Below are positions 45,221 to 55,159 of a stretch of DNA of 64,000 nt, piece by piece (position 1 is the first letter of the stretch; every line of letters begins with the position of its first letter). A program made the translations under genes and the position numbers. The DNA comes from Sphingobacteriaceae bacterium (GTDB lineage Bacteria > Bacteroidota > Bacteroidia > B-17B0 > Aurantibacillaceae): positions 1 to 64,000 of the forward strand of contig JADJLA010000001.1 in assembly GCA_016705695.1 (NCBI GenBank). Direction: 5' to 3'. The notes below the pieces were generated by a model. It was not told the origin of the DNA, made no database searches, and saw only the letters and a program-made list of their open reading frames with translations.

Positions 45221-45784
45221 GTGCCTGAAAACCAGCCTGTTTTGAACAATAAGTATTTTATCGCCATCCTGCTGCCAGAGCCAATTCTAGGGCAAGTAGA
45301 GAGCTATAAACAAGAACTTTTAAAACAATTTAACTTAAGAGGCGCCCTTAGAAGTCCCGCCCACATTACATTACACCGCCCTTTTGAATGGAAACAAGAA
45401 AAGGAAAATGTATTGATTGAAACGCTTCAAAAATTCAGTTTCAATTTTAAGTTTGAGATCGAATTACATAATTTTAATTGCTTTGCACCACGAGTTATTT
45501 ATGTGGATGTGCTGAAGAATGAAAAATTAGAGGAGTTACATACCAACTTAAAATATTTTGCGCAAAACAATTTGAACTTGCTGAATGAAGTAGAGGATAT
45601 GCGAGGTTTTCATCCGCATGTTACTATTGCGTTTCGCGATCTGCGAAAAAATAAATTCGAAAAAGTTTGGACCCAATTCAAAGAAAAAAAATACGAAGCG
45701 AAATTTGAGTTTACCGGTTTTAGTTTATTAAAATTGAATTCGAAATGGGAGGAGATAAATTTTTTTAGATGTAATTCAGTTTAG
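45221..45784 (+). CDS. 2'-5' RNA ligase / 2H phosphoesterase family protein
   Basis: 187 residues. The two catalytic H-x-T motifs of the 2H superfamily are present: PAHITLHRPF (about residue 47) and GFHPHVTIAFRDL (about 130). These enzymes open or close 2',5'-phosphodiester or cyclic phosphate links in RNA or small molecules. The start is uncertain: a GTG at 45221 is the longest, and a TTG at 45241 is a shorter option. It is divergent from the nucleotidyltransferase gene (48 bases) and is followed by a palindromic element. Confidence 0.85.
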   Translation: MPENQPVLNNKYFIAILLPEPILGQVESYKQELLKQFNLRGALRSPAHITLHRPFEWKQEKENVLIETLQKFSFNFKFEIELHNFNCFAPRVIYVDVLKNEKLEELHTNLKYFAQNNLNLLNEVEDMRGFHPHVTIAFRDLRKNKFEKVWTQFKEKKYEAKFEFTGFSLLKLNSKWEEINFFRCNSV

Positions 45785-45808
45785 TACTAAGTGGTAGCTA
45801 ATTGTTAT

Positions 45809-45922
45809 AACCACTAAGGCACTTAGAGCACTAAGGAGCACAAAGTAAATTTTTAGAATTAAGATGAACAAAGGAATAAAACCTGACTTAGTGATACTTT
45901 GTGACCTTAGTGTCTTAGTGGT
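45809..45922. repeat. Palindromic intergenic element, copy 2
   Basis: Left arm AACCACTAAGGCAC...AAGGAGCACAAAGTA (45809-45847) and right arm TACTTTGTGACCTTAGTGTCTTAGTGGT (45895-45922) are inverted repeats with a few mismatches and one gap. It fills the gap between two convergent genes. The ends resemble copy 1 at 35884-36107 (shared core ACC-A/G-C-T-AAGACAC and CAAAG). Confidence 0.65.
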
Positions 45923-45983
45923 AAAAAAGTAAAAGCTTTAAAACTGATGGTAGTACTACTGGCCAGGAAGATAAAAGATATGT

Positions 45984-47171
45984 CTATTTGATCACTCCCA
46001 ATTCTTTCCCAACCTTTGCAAAGGCAGCAATGGCTTTATCTAAATGTTCTTTTTCGTGGGCAGCACTTAATTGAACACGAATGCGCGCTTTATCTTTTGG
46101 CACAACCGGAAAAAAGAATCCGATCACATAAATGCCTTCATCTAATAATTTAGCGGCAAATGTTTGCGCTAGTTTAGCATCGTATAACATTACCGGAACA
46201 ATGGCGCTGTCGCCATCTTTAATTTCTAGTCCTGCAGCTTTAATTCCCTTTTTAAAGTAATTTACATTCCACTCTAATTTATCGCGCAATTCGGTTGTTG
46301 AACTCAAAAGATCAAAAACAGCTAAGCTGGCACCAACAATACTTGGTGCTAATGAATTACTAAATAAATACGGACGAGAACGCTGACGTAATAATTCAAT
46401 TATTTCTTTTCTACCCGATGTAAATCCGCCCATAGCTCCTCCCAATGCTTTTCCTAAAGTGCCGGTAATAATATCAACCCGACCAATTACATTTTTTGCT
46501 TCAATAGTTCCTCTGCCTGTTTTACCAATAAATCCACTGGCGTGACATTCGTCAACCATAACCAAAGCATTGTATTTATCAGCGAGGTCACAAATTTTAT
46601 CCAAAGGCGCTACAAATCCATCCATGCTAAACACGCCATCGGTTACAATAATTCGGTTTCGTTGCGCTTGAGATGCTTTTAATTGCTCTTCCAGATCGGC
46701 CATATCGCAATTTTTGTAGCGGTAACGTTGCGCTTTACATAAACGTACACCATCAATAATAGACGCGTGATTGAGTTCATCACTAATAATTGCATCTTGC
46801 TCATCAAATAAAGGTTCAAATACGCCACCATTGGCATCAAAAGCAGCGGCGTACAAAATGGTATCTTCTGTTCCTAAGAATTTCGCGATCTTAGCTTCTA
46901 ATTCCTTATGAATGTCTTGCGTTCCGCAAATAAAACGTACACTACTCATTCCAAACCCATGCGAATCGAGTGCTTTTTTGGCACCTTCAATAACTTTAGG
47001 GTGTGATGAAAGCCCCAGGTAATTATTCGCACAAAAAATAATAACGTCTTTACCATTCACTTTTACAGCGGCATCCATTGGTGTTGTAATAACGCGTTCT
47101 TTTTTAAAAAGTCCGTTCTGTTCAATTTCCTTTAGGGTATTTGCGAGTTGATCTTTTAGTTTTCCGTACAT
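45984..47171 (-). CDS. kbl: Glycine C-acetyltransferase (2-amino-3-ketobutyrate CoA ligase)
   Basis: 395 residues, typical length. With CoA it splits 2-amino-3-oxobutanoate to glycine and acetyl-CoA, the second step of threonine breakdown. This PLP enzyme of the alpha-oxoamine synthase family shows FCANNYLGLSSHPKV, GFGMSSVRFICGTQDIHKELE, SDELNHASIIDG, the PLP-holding VMVDECHASGFIG and GTLGKALGGAMGG with the Schiff-base Lys, and RPYLFSNSLAP. The threonine dehydrogenase gene is not adjacent. It is monocistronic, with a terminator between it and the T9SS gene upstream. Confidence 0.94.
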   Translation of the reverse strand: MYGKLKDQLANTLKEIEQNGLFKKERVITTPMDAAVKVNGKDVIIFCANNYLGLSSHPKVIEGAKKALDSHGFGMSSVRFICGTQDIHKELEAKIAKFLGTEDTILYAAAFDANGGVFEPLFDEQDAIISDELNHASIIDGVRLCKAQRYRYKNCDMADLEEQLKASQAQRNRIIVTDGVFSMDGFVAPLDKICDLADKYNALVMVDECHASGFIGKTGRGTIEAKNVIGRVDIITGTLGKALGGAMGGFTSGRKEIIELLRQRSRPYLFSNSLAPSIVGASLAVFDLLSSTTELRDKLEWNVNYFKKGIKAAGLEIKDGDSAIVPVMLYDAKLAQTFAAKLLDEGIYVIGFFFPVVPKDKARIRVQLSAAHEKEHLDKAIAAFAKVGKELGVIK

Positions 47172-47202
47172 AGTAGGTAATATTTGTGGGTGTGAATGTA
47201 AT

Positions 47203-47236
47203 AAAAAAACCCGTTAGGGATGAACTTAACGGGTTT
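47203..47236 (-). terminator. Terminator of the T9SS cargo gene upstream of kbl
   Basis: AAACCCGTTA (47207-47216) pairs perfectly with TAACGGGTTT (47227-47236). On the minus strand seven T follow the stem (47209-47203). It ends transcription of the gene at 47257-48561 before kbl begins. Confidence 0.85.
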
Positions 47237-47256
47237 GAATTATTGAAAAATTGCGT

Positions 47257-48561
47257 TTATTTGGAGATCACCAGTTTTTGGGGTTTACTTTGGCCAATTG
47301 AGTTTTCTATACTAATAAAATACAATCCTTTTGGAAGCTGTTCAACAGAGAGTGAACCTTTTTGATCGGCTATACTTTTCTTAAGAACGCATTTGCCTAA
47401 ATTATCGTAAAGTTTCAAGCTTGCGTTGGTAAAGTAGGAATTTTGCCATTCGTAATATAAAGTATTGCTTGCAGGATTTGGATAAACAGAAATACCAAAA
47501 CTTTCAAGATCTAAATTCTCTCCAATGGTATTTGGCGCGCAAGTTGGTGTAAGTGTAACGGTTTGTCCGCATTTCCATTGAGAATGAGTAATGCTGGTAG
47601 ATGAACTCCATGTCGAAAATGCAGCTTGTTTTTGGTTGATGGTCTTCCAATTTATTTTCCCTTGTGAAACCATCACATTTATCGAATCAATCACGCGCGA
47701 AAGGGCGGCGGGCATTTGAAAGGTTGGACTAACTGTACTTGTTCCAAAATCTTTGAAGTTGATCATTAAAGTGCCGTTGTAAAATTTGTTAGCAGGGTAA
47801 GTGCCATTTTTGATTTTTGTGGCTTCATTTCGTATATCAGCTATCATCGCATTAATATTAGTGGTAGGAGTTAATACCCATGAACATCCGTTTCCTTGCA
47901 ACCAAACATTTTGTGCAGGATCGTGACAGTAAAAATCTATGGAGTCATTCTTTCCGCGAGGTTTCCAAACACCATAATTATTGGCGTCCTTAACGTGCGG
48001 AGGTAAACTTCCTGCGCCCCAAATAATATCGGCTTTCCATGTATAAGTTGGTGTATTTTGTGCAGTTATGGTTGTAGTATATGGTGTCCAATCTCCTAAA
48101 GTATATGTTCCGGGAGGAGGTGTGGCGTTAAAATGTACAAAGCCCCCAACAACTTTACTTGCTTGAGCACCGGTTAAATTTATAGAATAACTAACATCCG
48201 CAATATTGTACAAAGCGTTTGTTTTGTATCGTGGGTCTATTTGAACAACGTCGCCCGGTATTCCTCCAATAGTATAAGCGTATTCAATAATATCTGTGCT
48301 GGTTGTTGCGGCTATTTCATGAGTTAAGGCACCTTGCACAAAATTTGGCATAAGTTGCATATTGTATTTTGCACTTTTACCGGCAACTAGGTTAACTATC
48401 TTTTTAAGCGTATCGCGCGTTCTGATATAGTTTGCCTGAGTGGTAAAATCTTCGGCAGGTTCAACATGAGAAGCGATGCCAAAATTTAGTGTTGGCGTAG
48501 GAATTTGTGAGAAGCCATTTAAGAAAAATGCAAGGAAAAGAAGCGTAAGTAGTTTTTTCAT
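47257..48561 (-). CDS. Secreted protein with T9SS type A sorting domain, function unknown
   Basis: 434 residues. Signal peptide (LLTLLFLAFFLNGFSQ). The middle (about 20-350) has no domain I can name; it contains GIASHVEPAEDFTTQANYI, WKADIIWGAGSLPPHV and WLQGNGCSWVL, with a few Cys. The last 75 residues are a clear type A sorting domain: FGISVYPNPASNTLYYEW, LKLYDNLGKCVLKKSI, LPKGLYFISIEN and a terminal KLVISK. It should be secreted through the T9SS and kept at the cell surface. The sequence could be a hydrolase of unknown type; no catalytic triad is obvious. Confidence 0.78.
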   Translation of the reverse strand: MKKLLTLLFLAFFLNGFSQIPTPTLNFGIASHVEPAEDFTTQANYIRTRDTLKKIVNLVAGKSAKYNMQLMPNFVQGALTHEIAATTSTDIIEYAYTIGGIPGDVVQIDPRYKTNALYNIADVSYSINLTGAQASKVVGGFVHFNATPPPGTYTLGDWTPYTTTITAQNTPTYTWKADIIWGAGSLPPHVKDANNYGVWKPRGKNDSIDFYCHDPAQNVWLQGNGCSWVLTPTTNINAMIADIRNEATKIKNGTYPANKFYNGTLMINFKDFGTSTVSPTFQMPAALSRVIDSINVMVSQGKINWKTINQKQAAFSTWSSSTSITHSQWKCGQTVTLTPTCAPNTIGENLDLESFGISVYPNPASNTLYYEWQNSYFTNASLKLYDNLGKCVLKKSIADQKGSLSVEQLPKGLYFISIENSIGQSKPQKLVISK

Positions 48562-48641
48562 AGATCAAGATTTGTAATACTAAGATATTAATTTTTATTT
48601 ATGTCTCAAATCTCGGTTCTTCTTTTTAACTTTACCGACGT

Positions 48642-49700
48642 ATGACTTATATTATTTCAGGTATTCAGCAAGTAGGCATTGGAGTTTCTAATGTTCATGA
48701 GGGTTTTAAATGGTATCGCCAAAATTTTGGAATGGATGTTCCCATTTTTGAAGAAGCGGCGGAAGCTAAGCTAATGCTGCCTTATACAGGCGGTATGCCC
48801 CATAAACGCCATGCTATTTTAGCCATAAATTTAAAAGGCGGTGGAGGTTTCGAGATCTGGCAATATACAAGTCGCACGCCACAACCATGCGCGTTTAAAC
48901 CGGTGATGGGTGATATTGGTTTATTTTGCGCCAAGATAAAAAGCGATGATATCCATGCGAGTTACGCGCATCTAAAAAATAAGAATGCAAAATTATTATC
49001 AGAAATAAGCACAACGCCATATGGTAAAAAACATTTTTTTGTAGAAGATCCGTTTGGAAATAATTTCGAGATCATTGAAGATGATGTTTGGTTTGGAAAT
49101 GGGAATTTGAGCACGGGCGGGCCGGTTGGAATGATGATCGGTGTAAGCAACGCATCTCGCTCTATGGAATTTTATAAGAATATTTTAGGTTACGATAAGG
49201 TAGTATATGATAAGGAAGAAACTTTTACTGATCTAAAAGGTTTACCCGGTGGAGAAGTTAAAGCGCGTCGTGTTGTATTAACGCACAGTAAGCCTCGCGT
49301 TGGGCCATTCTCGAAATTATTTGGAAATAGTTTTATAGAATTAATAGAAGCCAAAAATTATCAACCACGTCGAATATTTGAAAATAGATTTTGGGGCGAT
49401 CTTGGTTTTATTCATTTGTGTTTTGATATAAAGAACATGCAAGCCTTAAAGGAGACCTGCGAAAAGAACGGACATCCTTTTACGGTGGATGGCGGATCGG
49501 GTTTTGAAATGGGTGAGGCCGCCGGGCATTTTACTTATATTGAAGATCCTGATGGAACGCTAATTGAGTTTGTTGAAACCAAAAAGATCCCTATCCTGAA
49601 AAAATTTGGTTGGTATTTGGATCTTAAGAAACGGGCTCCCGAAAAACCATTGGCCGATTGGATGTTAAAGGCTCTTAAGTTCAATAGGGTAAAGGATTAA
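48642..49700 (+). CDS. VOC family protein (two glyoxalase-fold domains)
   Basis: 352 residues made of two vicinal-oxygen-chelate units: about 5-150 (GIQQVGIGVSNVHEGFKWYRQNFG... FFVEDPFGNNFEIIED) and 160-315 (MMIGVSNASRSMEFYKNILGYD... FTYIEDPDGTLIEFVE). Each has the beta-alpha-beta-beta-beta folds that place His and Glu around a metal. VOC members include glyoxalase I, extradiol dioxygenases and resistance proteins, so the reaction is open. A cytoplasmic location fits, as no signal is present. It is divergent from the T9SS cargo gene. Confidence 0.87.
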   Translation: MTYIISGIQQVGIGVSNVHEGFKWYRQNFGMDVPIFEEAAEAKLMLPYTGGMPHKRHAILAINLKGGGGFEIWQYTSRTPQPCAFKPVMGDIGLFCAKIKSDDIHASYAHLKNKNAKLLSEISTTPYGKKHFFVEDPFGNNFEIIEDDVWFGNGNLSTGGPVGMMIGVSNASRSMEFYKNILGYDKVVYDKEETFTDLKGLPGGEVKARRVVLTHSKPRVGPFSKLFGNSFIELIEAKNYQPRRIFENRFWGDLGFIHLCFDIKNMQALKETCEKNGHPFTVDGGSGFEMGEAAGHFTYIEDPDGTLIEFVETKKIPILKKFGWYLDLKKRAPEKPLADWMLKALKFNRVKD

Positions 49701-49760
49701 TACCCTCTTTTTAAAAAAACAACAACACACACATAAGTTTTGTATATTTAACTTTCAAAC

Positions 49761-51743
49761 ATGAAGTTAAAATATATCATAGTTGTTGCGTTTTGCTTTG
49801 TATCCTATTTGTGTTCTTCTCAAACTGATCACGCATTCAAAAAAACAAGGGATAGTTTGATGGCTTTACCTGATGACTCTGCAAAGGTATTGCAGATGAT
49901 CGAATTCTTTCAAACGTATAGAGAATCGGAGTTCATTGAGTGCATGAAGGTGGCTCAAAAAGGTTTAGAATTAAGTTCCAAATTAAAGAAATTCAAATCA
50001 AAGGCGCGTTTCCTTAATCACATTGGTGATGGCTACTTTAATATGGCAAATTATGAGGAATCTTTCAAATACTACTACGAAGCCTATAAATTAAGTGATT
50101 CAATTAAAAGCCCCTTCCATTTAGGTTTATCTGCCTATAACCTTGGATGGCAAACGGCTATACAACAAAAAAGTTATAAGGATGTTAGTTATTTATACCA
50201 GGCATTGCATATGGGCAGACAGTTAAGTTCAGATAAACTTATACTAATGGCAAGTAACGCGCTTGGGAGTTTTTATACTGACAAATATGAACGAGAAAAA
50301 AAGCGAAGTGATTTTGATTCAGCAGTTATTTATTTTACTCAAACAATCGAAAGAAATAAAACCCTAAGAAGGTTTACGCAGGCCGGTGCTTTATATTCGA
50401 ACATGGGGCAGCTGTTTTTTTTCGATAAGGATTATACAACGGCTACGTTTTACTTCAATAAAGCAATGGAGATATTTAAAAACGATTCGGATAATATCGT
50501 TTCTAATACACATAAGATTGCCATGTGCAGAGAAGCACTAAAAGACAGGACAGTTGGGGTTGTTTATGAGTTTGTTTACGCTTATGCTACAAAAAATAAA
50601 ATGCAGGAACTTCGAAAGGATGCGTTATTCTCGTTAAAGAACTTTTACTATAATGAAAAACAATATCAAAAGGGGTATGATTATCAAAAGTTATATTACG
50701 AATTACTTCAAGAAATAAATGGGGAGTTCGCTGCTTTATCCATTAAGAACTTTGAAACTAATTATAATTACGTTAAGTCGGAAGCGTCAAATCAACAGCT
50801 AAAACAAGCCAGTGAGATCCAGGAATTAAAGAATAAGCGGAAGAGTTTTTATATTACTGTGTTAATTGGTGTTGCTTTGATCATTTTAGTAATTACCTAT
50901 TTACTTTTTAAACAAAATAAGATTAGACAGATCACAAACGATAAATTAAAAGAACAGAACAAGATCATTAGCGAAAAGAAATTGGAGATAGAACAAAGCA
51001 TTGAGTATGCTAAAGGAATTCAAACTGCTTTTTTGCCAAGCAAAGATGAATTAAATCTCTTGATAAAAGAGAACTTTATTTTTTATAAACCTAAGGATGT
51101 AGTAAGTGGAGATTTTTATTGGTATCTTATTAATGAGGATCAAAAGGGATTATTATTGGCTTGTGCCGATTGCACAGGGCATGGTGTTCCGGGCGCATTA
51201 ATGAGTATGGTGGGTATTAATATTTTACAACAGTTAAGCGTTGAACGAAAGATGCGCAGCCCGGGCTTAATATTAAAATATTTGAATGCAGAAATAAAAA
51301 ATTCTCTCAAGCAAAATTCCGATCAAAGCATTCAACGAGATGGAATGGACATTGCTATAATTCATCTTGATCTTGCATCAAATAAACTCACTTACGCAGG
51401 AGCTAACAGGCCATTGTACATTGTAAGAAATAGGGAAGTGATAGAATACAAAGCCACAAAGCATGCCATTGGTGGTTTTACAAAGTACGATCAAGCGTTT
51501 GAGGAAGTAAAGATAGATCTTCAAAGAGATGATCTTATTTGTTTGTCTACAGATGGATATGCTGATCAGTTTGGTGGACCGGAAGCAAAAAAATTCATGA
51601 CAAAGAATTTGAAAGCATTGTTGGTAAAAATAGCTCACTTAAGTGCAGCCGAACAAACGGTAGAGCTTGAAACTGTTTTTAACAATTGGAAAGGGCACCA
51701 CATGCAAGTCGATGACGTTCTAATTATAGGCTTGCGCCTATAA
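49761..51743 (+). CDS. SpoIIE-type protein phosphatase with periplasmic TPR domain
   Basis: 660 residues. A signal segment (IIVVAFCFVSYLCSSQ) is followed by a TPR-like helical region (about 20-340), one membrane helix (FYITVLIGVALIILVITYLLF, about 369-389), a short coiled coil and a C-terminal PP2C-like SpoIIE domain (about 425-660). The catalytic motifs are there: DFYWYL, ADCTGHGVPGALMSMVG, RDGMDIAIIHLD and CLSTDGYADQFGG, whose Asp residues bind two metals. It probably senses something outside through its TPR part and dephosphorylates an anti-sigma-antagonist-like protein or other target inside. No partner is adjacent. Confidence 0.9.
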   Translation: MKLKYIIVVAFCFVSYLCSSQTDHAFKKTRDSLMALPDDSAKVLQMIEFFQTYRESEFIECMKVAQKGLELSSKLKKFKSKARFLNHIGDGYFNMANYEESFKYYYEAYKLSDSIKSPFHLGLSAYNLGWQTAIQQKSYKDVSYLYQALHMGRQLSSDKLILMASNALGSFYTDKYEREKKRSDFDSAVIYFTQTIERNKTLRRFTQAGALYSNMGQLFFFDKDYTTATFYFNKAMEIFKNDSDNIVSNTHKIAMCREALKDRTVGVVYEFVYAYATKNKMQELRKDALFSLKNFYYNEKQYQKGYDYQKLYYELLQEINGEFAALSIKNFETNYNYVKSEASNQQLKQASEIQELKNKRKSFYITVLIGVALIILVITYLLFKQNKIRQITNDKLKEQNKIISEKKLEIEQSIEYAKGIQTAFLPSKDELNLLIKENFIFYKPKDVVSGDFYWYLINEDQKGLLLACADCTGHGVPGALMSMVGINILQQLSVERKMRSPGLILKYLNAEIKNSLKQNSDQSIQRDGMDIAIIHLDLASNKLTYAGANRPLYIVRNREVIEYKATKHAIGGFTKYDQAFEEVKIDLQRDDLICLSTDGYADQFGGPEAKKFMTKNLKALLVKIAHLSAAEQTVELETVFNNWKGHHMQVDDVLIIGLRL

Positions 51744-51899
51744 TTAAGAAGTCACGATTGAGACTAAGCTCCGCTTTCGTCTCTAATAGATGATGTGTGT
51801 ATTGTAGGTATTAAGGTTTAATAATTAGCTAGTTAGTTTAATAAAAATTTATTTTTATTTTGGTTTTTTGTTCTATATTTAAAACCTTAACTAACAAGA

Positions 51900-52946
51900 A
51901 TGAGACTTAATTTACTTCTATTTTTTCTAGGTGCATTTTTTGTTTCCTCTGCACAGGATACCGTTAAGGTAAACACTACAATTTCTCCCGAAGAACAAGC
52001 GCAGCAAAATTACAACGATGGCATTACGGCGCTGAATAAGGGCGAGGGCCAACTTGCGGCAGATCTATTCTCAAAAAGCATTGAATTAAAGCCCGATTTT
52101 GAAAAAGCACTTTACAACAGGTGTGTGGCATATACTTTGGTTAGAAATTACCCAAGTGCTATGAGTGATATCAATAAGGTTTTAAGTACAAGTCCTAATA
52201 ATATTGAAGCGCGTTTTGCAAAGGCCATGGTGTTTTTTGGACAGAGCCAGAAGGATAGTACTAATCGTTGGTTAGATAATTGTTTGGGAATAGGAAAACA
52301 TGCCGAAGCATATTATTACAAAGGCATCATGTCTTACCAAGCAGGAGATTACAACGAGGCCATTAAGGAATACTCAGGGGCCATTGAGGTAAAGCCTGAT
52401 TATGCTTACGCTTATAACGATAGAGCGAGTGCTAAAAGAGCAATAAACGATCTTACAGGCGCCATTGCAGATTATGAGAAAGCATTATCGCTTAATCCAT
52501 CTTTTGTTTTTGTATACAATAATTTGGGTTCGGTATACCGTGTAAGTAAAAATTATGATAAAGCAATAGAGTATTATACAAAGGCCATGACGGCAAAACC
52601 GGATTATTTGATCGCGTTAAATAATCGTGGAGCAGCAAAATTGGAATCAGGTAAATTAGATGACGCGAAGAAAGATTTTGAAGAGGTTTTAAAAAAGGAT
52701 CCGAAGAATTCTCAAGCTTTCAATAATCTTGCGTCGGTTGCCTTAAAGCAAAAGGATTATAAAAAAGCAAAAGATATGGCAGGTAAAGCCATAGAATTAA
52801 ATGCTAATAATGGCGCCGCTTATTTTAACCGTGGTATTGCTCGCCAAATGTTACGAGAAGAAGATGGTAGTTGTGCTGATTGGAAAAAAGCTGCAGATCT
52901 TGGTGTGAGTGCTGCAAAATCATTTATGAATACTGACTGTAATTGA
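51900..52946 (+). CDS. Periplasmic TPR repeat protein
   Basis: 348 residues. Signal peptide (LLLFFLGAFFVSSAQ), then eight or so TPR units of 34 residues (YNDGITALNKGEGQLAADLFSKSIELKPDF, AYYYKGIMSYQAGDYNEAIKEYSGAIEVKPDY, VYNNLGSVYRVSKNYDKAIEYYTKAMTAKPDY) and a short end with a single Cys (GSCADWKKAADLG), a Sel1-like end often seen in this phylum. It would be a protein-binding scaffold in the periplasm. It lies 4 bases before the frameshifted OmpA-like gene, so the two are co-transcribed and may work as a pair. Confidence 0.85.
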   Translation: MRLNLLLFFLGAFFVSSAQDTVKVNTTISPEEQAQQNYNDGITALNKGEGQLAADLFSKSIELKPDFEKALYNRCVAYTLVRNYPSAMSDINKVLSTSPNNIEARFAKAMVFFGQSQKDSTNRWLDNCLGIGKHAEAYYYKGIMSYQAGDYNEAIKEYSGAIEVKPDYAYAYNDRASAKRAINDLTGAIADYEKALSLNPSFVFVYNNLGSVYRVSKNYDKAIEYYTKAMTAKPDYLIALNNRGAAKLESGKLDDAKKDFEEVLKKDPKNSQAFNNLASVALKQKDYKKAKDMAGKAIELNANNGAAYFNRGIARQMLREEDGSCADWKKAADLGVSAAKSFMNTDCN

Positions 52947-52950
52947 TCCT

Positions 52951-55097
52951 ATGAACAAACGTATTTTATTTTTAAGCTTACTTGTTTTATTTTCTCGGGC
53001 GCTTATTCGCAATCTGTAGAATTTGAAAAAGATAATTTCCCCGGAAAAAAGGAAGAGTTAAGAGCGGCTCGCAAGCAATTGGATATCGGCATTGAGTTTT
53101 ACGAACAAGGTCGTAAGGAGTTTGATGATTTTAGAAAAGGTTTAATGTCAGATAAAACTCTTCCGGTAAGCACGCGCGATTATCTGCATGTTGGTAATGA
53201 GAATTTTAAAAGCGCACAATCGCCTTTAATGGATGCACAAAAATTCAATCCAAAAAATGCAAAATTAAATTACATGCTTGGGTTCATTCGCTTCTTTGAG
53301 GCGCCTGCGTCAAAGGAAGCTTTAGGGTTTTTATCCGATGCCTTTCGTTTAGATCCGGAAACAGAACAAGATCTTCCTTATTGGCTTGGCTGGTGCTATC
53401 AATTAAATGTGAATTGGGATGAAGCGATAAAATATTACAATGTTTACCTAGGTCGATTGAACTTGAAACCAAAATCTCATGTTGTAGAGATTGAGGATGT
53501 GCAAAAAAAGATTGCAGAATGTAATAATGGAAAAATATTTAGTGCAAAGCCAGAAAGAGTATTTGTTGATAATTTAGGGCCTGCTGTAAACACTCAGTAT
53601 CCAGAATATAGTCCTGCCATAACAGCTGATGAAGAGACTGTTATTTTTACAGCACGTCGCGATAATTCTACCGGAGGAAAAAAAGATTCAGATGCCGGAT
53701 TTTACGAAGATCTATACATCTCAACAAAATCAAATGGCAAATGGCAGCCTTCAAAGTTATTAAGTAAAAATGTAAATTCTGAATTTCATGATGCTTCTGC
53801 AGGACTTTCTCCTGATGGGTCAAAGTTATTTGTTTACCGTCATTCGGGTAAAGATGGTGGCGATCTTTACGAAAGTACCTTGTTTGGTATTGATTGGGAG
53901 CCGCCGGTTCATATGAATAAGAACATCAATACAAAATATCACGAGAGTAGCGTGAGTTTAAGTTTTGATGGTAAACGTATTTATTTTGTAAGTGATAAAT
54001 CAGGTGGTTTTGGTGATCGTGATATTTACTATAGCGATATGGATCTTAAAGGAGAGTGGGGACTTTCAAAAAATTTAGGACCTGATATCAATACAAAATA
54101 TGGAGAAGAAGGTGTATTTATGCATCCCGACGGAAAAACAATGTATTTCAGTAGTCAGGGTCATAATAATATTGGTGGTTATGATATTTTCATGAGCACT
54201 TTAGAAAACGGAAAATGGAGTAAGCCTGTTAATTTGGGCTATCCAATCAACGGACCGGATGATGATGTGTTTTTTGTGGTGAGTGGTAGCGGTAATCGTG
54301 CCTATTTTTCCTCTTCAAAGCAAGGTGGATATGGCGATAAAGATATTTACAAGATCACTTTCCTTGGCCCCGAAAAAGAACCTTTATTAAGCACAGAGGA
54401 TCAGTTGTTGGCCATGGTAGCAAATCCTATTAGTAATTTAAAAACAGAAGCAGCTGTTGAAATTAAAACATCAAAACTTACTATTTTGAAAGGCGTGGTA
54501 ACCGACGCAAAAACAAATGCAGTATTAGAAGCTACGATCGATCTTATTGATAATGATAAGAACGAAGTACTTGCTACATTTAAATCAAACAGTGCTACAG
54601 GTAAATATTTGGTTACATTACCTTCCGGTAAAAATTATGGTATTGCCGTAAAAAGAGAAGGTTATCTTTTCCATTCAGAGAACTTTAACTTACCTGATAA
54701 TGCCGATTACCAAGAGTTCACTAAAGATGTCGCACTTAAAAAGATCGAAGTGGGCTCAACTATTGTATTACGTAATATCTTTTTCGACTTTGATAAGGCA
54801 ACTATTCGACCTGAATCGGCAAATGAGTTAGATCGTTTAATTAAATTATTGAATGATAATCCTACATTAAAAATTGAGTTAGGAAGCCATACCGATAGTA
54901 AAGGTTCCGACGATTACAATATGAAATTAAGTGATAGTCGTTCCAAATCTGTGGTTGATTATTTGATCACTAAAGGAATTTCTGCCGGACGATTGGTTGC
55001 AAAAGGATACGGAGAAACAAAGCCTATTGATACCAACGATACAGATGCTGGAAGGCAAAATAACCGCCGTACCGAATTCAAGATCCTTGAGAAGTAG
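52951..55097 (+). CDS. PorE-like OmpA family protein, frameshift in signal peptide
   Basis: About 715 residues once a single T is restored in the T4 run 52990-52993. As written, the reading from ATG 52951 stops after 22 codons; with one more T it reads MNKRILFLSLLVLFFSGAYSQSVEFEKD and joins the rest, giving a normal signal peptide. After this come TPR-like helices (about 60-190), a PD40 beta-propeller (about 200-460, with repeats like EYSPAITADEETVIFTARR and DIYYSDMDL), a carboxypeptidase-regulatory-like domain (about 490-580), and a C-terminal OmpA domain (FFDFDKATIRPESANELDRL... RNNRRTEF) that binds peptidoglycan. This order matches PorE, a T9SS component of Porphyromonas. Without the fix translation might begin at TTG 53079 without a signal. 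Confidence 0.85.
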
Positions 55098-55142
55098 GGT
55101 CTTTACCTGTTTAATATCATATAATTTAGCCTAAAGTTTAAT

Positions 55143-55150
55143 TACCTTTG
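55143..55150 (+). promoter_or_regulatory. -7 promoter box (TACCTTTG) of paaD
   Basis: TACCTTTG matches TAnnTTTG and ends 9 bases before the ATG at 55160. A TTG that could serve as an earlier start (55148) lies inside this box, which makes 55160 the likely start. No -33 TTG of correct spacing is clear. Confidence 0.45.
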
Positions 55151-55159
55151 TATCACCTT

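Noticed and set aside
51760..51790. GAGAC/GTCTC hairpin after the SpoIIE gene as a terminator
   Set aside because: The stem has only 5 bp, the loop is long and there is no T run.
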